From contig FMEL01000019.1 in assembly GCA_900066355.1 (NCBI GenBank), positions 1-64,000 of the forward strand: a stretch of DNA of 64,000 nt, given 5' to 3'. Shown piece after piece: positions 61,512 to 64,000 of the stretch. Position 1 is the first letter of the stretch. The number at the start of each line of letters is the position of its first letter. The DNA is from an uncultured Ruminococcus sp. (GTDB lineage: Bacteria; Bacillota; Clostridia; Lachnospirales; Lachnospiraceae). The position numbers and the translations under genes are program-made. The notes beneath the pieces are model-generated. The model saw nothing but the letters and a program-made list of their open reading frames with translations, searched no databases and had not been told where the DNA came from.

Positions 61512-62729
61512 ATGGCAGCGTACAAAGATGAAGAAAGAGGAACCTGGTATGTTTCATTTTATTATGAGGACTGGACCGGAGCCAAAAAGAGAAAAGTAAA
61601 AAGAGGATTCCGCACTAAGAAAGAAGCGTTAAACTTTGAAGCGGAGTATAAAAGAACAGCGAAAGCAGACATGGATATGACAATGGGAGAGTTTGTAGAA
61701 GTCTATTTCCGAGATAAGTCCCAGTCATTGAAGGACAGGAGTATCAAGAATAAAAGAGATACGATGAATGCTCAACTGTTACCGTATTTTAAGGACAGAC
61801 CGATGAACAGTATCACACCAGCAGAGATTATCCAGTGGCAGAATACGATTATTGAAAAAGGATATTCAGATGATTACTTGAAAACAATACAGAATCAGCT
61901 GACGGCATTGTTCAATCATGCGAAGAATATCTACAATCTGGCAGATAATCCCTGTGACAAGGTAAAACGCATGGGAAAGACTTCAAAAAAGAAAATGAAG
62001 TTTTGGACGATTGAAGAATATCGGCAGTTTATGACCGGGATAGAACCGGGAAGCAAATATTATGTACTGTTTGAATTATTATTCTGGACAGGAGCGAGAG
62101 AAGGCGAAGCACTCAGCCTTACTCCTGCTGACATTGATTTTGAAAGAAATCTTCTTCAGATCAATAAGACTTACTACCGTATGCATGGAGAAGATGTAAT
62201 TACTTCTCCGAAAACGGAAGAATCGAATCGTACGATTTCCATACCGGAATTTCTGAAAAAAGAGATTCAGGATTACATTGGCAGATTGTATGAGTTGCCC
62301 GAAGATGAACGGATTTTTCCAATGGTTCATGAAGCGGTACAGCATAAGTTAAAACAGGTGGTTCAAAAGACTGGAGTAAAAAAGATAAGAGTACACGACA
62401 TTCGCCACAGTCATGCAGCATTTCTGATTAATAAGGGTGTGCAGCCATTGCTGATTAAAGAAAGGTTTGGACATACGGACATTCGCATTACATTGAATAC
62501 TTATGGACATTTATATCCAGATCAGCAGAAAGTGGTGGCAAATATGCTGGATGATGAAAATATAAAAAGCTCCGGAAGTACGAACAACCGGAGCAATGTG
62601 ACAAATGAGGACGAATCCACAAATGTCAACCCTAGACAAGTTGATTATAGCAGGGATTCTTCCAGAGAACAACAGATAACTGGCGAGAACAGTTTGGAAA
62701 ATGGAGGAATTTATGGAACAGAGAAATGA
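61512..62729 (+). CDS. Tyrosine recombinase / integrase
   Basis: A 405-residue phage-type integrase. The N-terminal arm-binding domain (ERGTWYVSFYYEDWTG, TKKEALNFE) is followed by a core-binding domain. The catalytic domain has Arg in TGAREGEAL (about 195), HxxR in HDIRHSH (295-299), FGHTDI (about 320) and the nucleophile Tyr in NTYGHLYP (about 331). The extra 60 C-terminal residues are polar and low in complexity. It should catalyse integration and excision of the second element. Its 3' end overlaps the next gene by 17 nt. Confidence 0.93.
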   Translation: MAAYKDEERGTWYVSFYYEDWTGAKKRKVKRGFRTKKEALNFEAEYKRTAKADMDMTMGEFVEVYFRDKSQSLKDRSIKNKRDTMNAQLLPYFKDRPMNSITPAEIIQWQNTIIEKGYSDDYLKTIQNQLTALFNHAKNIYNLADNPCDKVKRMGKTSKKKMKFWTIEEYRQFMTGIEPGSKYYVLFELLFWTGAREGEALSLTPADIDFERNLLQINKTYYRMHGEDVITSPKTEESNRTISIPEFLKKEIQDYIGRLYELPEDERIFPMVHEAVQHKLKQVVQKTGVKKIRVHDIRHSHAAFLINKGVQPLLIKERFGHTDIRITLNTYGHLYPDQQKVVANMLDDENIKSSGSTNNRSNVTNEDESTNVNPRQVDYSRDSSREQQITGENSLENGGIYGTEK

Positions 62730-63702
62730 GAATAAAACAGAATTGAAAATGATAAAGATGTCAGATGTTCAGTCCCAGACAGTGGACTGGCTCTGGTATC
62801 CGTTTATCCCTTATGGAAAATTAACGATTATTCAGGGTGATCCGGGCGATGGAAAAACTACGCTGGTATTAAATATTGCAGCGAGATTGTCTAAAGGAGA
62901 AGGACTGGATAGCGATATGAAAGTAACAGAACCAGTAAATATTATTTATCAGACAGCGGAAGATGGGCTGGCAGATACGGTAAAACCCAGACTGGAGCTG
63001 GCAAAAGCGGTCTGTGAAAGAATCATGGTTATAGATGAAACAGAAAAATCACTCTCCATGATTGATGAGAGACTGGAATCTGCTATCAAACAGACTGGTG
63101 CGAGAGTGCTTATTTTAGATCCGATTCAGGCATACCTTGGAGGAACAATGGATATGAACCGTGCAAATGAAGCAAGGGATATGACGAAAAGATTGAGTTT
63201 GTTGGCAGAAAAATACAAATGTGCAATTTTATTAATCGGACACATGAATAAAGCTGGGGGAAATAAAGCTGCATATAGAGGAATGGGTTCGATTGACTTT
63301 TTTGCAGTAGCCAGAAGCGTATTACTGGTAGGAAGAATAGAGGGAGAACCGGATTTAAGAGCAGTGGTTCAGATTAAAAATAATCTGGCTGTATTTGGGC
63401 ATTCCAAAGCATTTCGCCTGACAGAAACAGGATTTGAGTGGATAGGTGACTATGAAATCACAGCAGATGAGGTGCTTGGTGGAATTGCGCCAAAGGTAAA
63501 TAAACTGGAACAGGCAAAGAAGATGCTGAGGGAACTGGCAGAAACATCAACTTCTGTGCAAAGCAGTGAAATCTTTGATATGGCAGAAGATTTGAATATT
63601 TCTAAAAGAACACTGGAAAATGCAAAAAAGGAACTTGAAATTAAGGCAAGACGAATCGGTAATTCATGGTATTGGGATTTAGATAAAGTTAAGCCGGAAT
63701 AA
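62713..63702 (+). CDS. RepA-like AAA ATPase/helicase of the second element
   Basis: A 329-residue RecA-fold ATPase related to plasmid RepA/DnaB-type helicases. Walker A is GDPGDGKTT near residue 45, Walker B VLILDPIQAYLGG, and a later LIGHMNKAGGNKAAYRGMGS loop. The C-terminal 70 residues form a winged-helix-like domain (SSEIFDMAEDLNISKRTLENA). The start at 62713 follows TGGAGG, and an upstream in-frame ATG at 62701 overlaps that site. It probably drives replication of the excised element. Confidence 0.85.
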   Translation: MEQRNENKTELKMIKMSDVQSQTVDWLWYPFIPYGKLTIIQGDPGDGKTTLVLNIAARLSKGEGLDSDMKVTEPVNIIYQTAEDGLADTVKPRLELAKAVCERIMVIDETEKSLSMIDERLESAIKQTGARVLILDPIQAYLGGTMDMNRANEARDMTKRLSLLAEKYKCAILLIGHMNKAGGNKAAYRGMGSIDFFAVARSVLLVGRIEGEPDLRAVVQIKNNLAVFGHSKAFRLTETGFEWIGDYEITADEVLGGIAPKVNKLEQAKKMLRELAETSTSVQSSEIFDMAEDLNISKRTLENAKKELEIKARRIGNSWYWDLDKVKPE

Positions 63703-63707
63703 ATTAA

Positions 63708-63790
63708 GGGTGCAACATTGCAGAGTATATAGAAAATGCGGAATTAAAATGCAAGGTTGCAATCTGTAAAGACATTGCAGTGTTGCGTCC
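63708..63790. repeat. TGCAA-rich dyad region after the RepA-like gene
   Basis: Inverted arms GGGTGCAACATTGCA (63708-63722) and TGCAGTGTTGCGTCC (63776-63790) match at 12 of 15 positions, with TGCAAGGTTGCA (63750-63761) centred between them. It could be an origin or operator of the element. Confidence 0.5.
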
Positions 63791-63817
63791 TTACATAAAT
63801 TGTAAGAAGGTGAGAGC

Positions 63818-64000
63818 TTGAAAAACGTTATGATTCCAGAGAAGTTATTTGGAAAGATTATAAAATATCATTTACTGGATCAGGAACAGGAAGCAGATGA
63901 TATAAGAAAAGGTCTGGAGAAAAAGCTGGATGCAATGGTAAATCGTGAGGTATACAGTAAATTCAAAACTGCACCAACAGAAGAACGGGAAAAGTTCCGG
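63818..64000 (+). CDS. Conserved mobile-element protein, 3' end outside the window
   Basis: From TTG at 63818 (AAGGTGAG upstream) the frame reads KNVMIPEKLFGKIIKYHLLD, then GLEKKLDAMVNREVYSKF, open to the last base. I recall similar short helical proteins after RepA-like ATPases in Clostridia elements. Function is unknown. An ATG at 63830 in the same frame is an alternative start. Confidence 0.75.
   Translation, partial: MKNVMIPEKLFGKIIKYHLLDQEQEADDIRKGLEKKLDAMVNREVYSKFKTAPTEEREKFR

Larger units (their letters stand above)
60463..64000. mobile_element. Second integrative element, left part only
   Basis: A tyrosine integrase, small HTH protein, divergent XRE repressor, RepA-like ATPase and a further mobile-element gene follow directly after the tuf terminator. 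The order is that of Clostridia prophage-like or conjugative elements. The element runs off the window, so no attachment site can be defined. The left boundary is placed between 60416 and 60463 by gene content. Confidence 0.7.

Overview
The window looks like the chromosome of a spore-forming anaerobic Firmicute, most probably a Lachnospiraceae gut bacterium (Mediterraneibacter/Dorea/Blautia-like). This is inferred from an oxygen-reductive-defence gene set (superoxide reductase, rubredoxin, flavodiiron protein), a FeoA-FeoB fusion, CIRCE control of Hsp20, a sporulation gene (spoIIID), AGGAGG ribosome sites with frequent GTG/TTG starts, and TnpV/serine-recombinase mobile elements. No tRNA, rRNA or CRISPR array was seen.

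Layout. 1-3 kb: L-lactate dehydrogenase, superoxide reductase, rubredoxin, then two tandem Hsp20 genes behind a CIRCE-overlapped promoter. 3-17 kb: ordinary chromosome with a LuxR/MalT-type regulator, an ABC exporter, ThrH, an EamA transporter, flavodiiron protein, a GH13 glucosidase, FeoAB, an FtsW/SpoVE-type SEDS protein, MscL with a zinc ribbon, and an AlkD-like protein. 17.35-31.2 kb: a sporulation gene split by a mobile element (below). 31-41 kb: a CobD-like aminotransferase, small conserved genes, a TauE permease, and three CDP-glycerol glycerophosphotransferase paralogues with an acyltransferase (cell-surface polymer locus). 41-50 kb: L10 leader, rplJ, rplL, rpoB, rpoC. 50-54 kb: a Ser/Thr kinase, PP2C phosphatase and unknown protein operon, then a 143-bp MITE. 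54-55.5 kb: a two-gene membrane/serine-hydrolase operon. 55.6-60.3 kb: str operon rpsL, rpsG, fusA, tuf. 60.4 kb to the end: the left part of a second mobile element (XRE repressor, small HTH protein, tyrosine integrase, RepA-like ATPase) cut by the window edge.

Main discovery. The mother-cell sporulation regulator SpoIIID is encoded here in two pieces. Codons 1-38 lie at 17350-17463 behind a sigma-E-like promoter, and the remaining 46 codons lie at 31061-31201. Between them is a 13,597-bp element bounded by the sequence ACATA on both sides. Precise recombination between the two ACATA copies restores an 84-codon in-frame spoIIID and releases a circle. The circle junction forms an imperfect 22-bp inverted repeat centred on CA, the architecture expected for the serine recombinase encoded at the element's right end. 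The recombinase stop codon is itself created at the attR junction. In the circle the frame would run 14 codons further and stop just before tnpV, recalling the tnpX-tnpV order of Tn4451-type elements. This resembles the skin element that interrupts sigK, but in spoIIID. Whether excision is developmentally controlled, or the insertion simply disables sporulation, cannot be read from sequence alone.

The element carries tnpV, a BlaI/M56/winged-helix regulatory set with two operators, a DUF6076-like protein, a small HTH protein, a MobV-like relaxase with a possible oriT, a CHC2 primase and VapE-type ATPase followed by an iteron-like cluster of eight GTTTAC hexamers, a small protein, and an AT-rich sce7726/sce7725/RES-domain cassette that looks like defence or toxin cargo.
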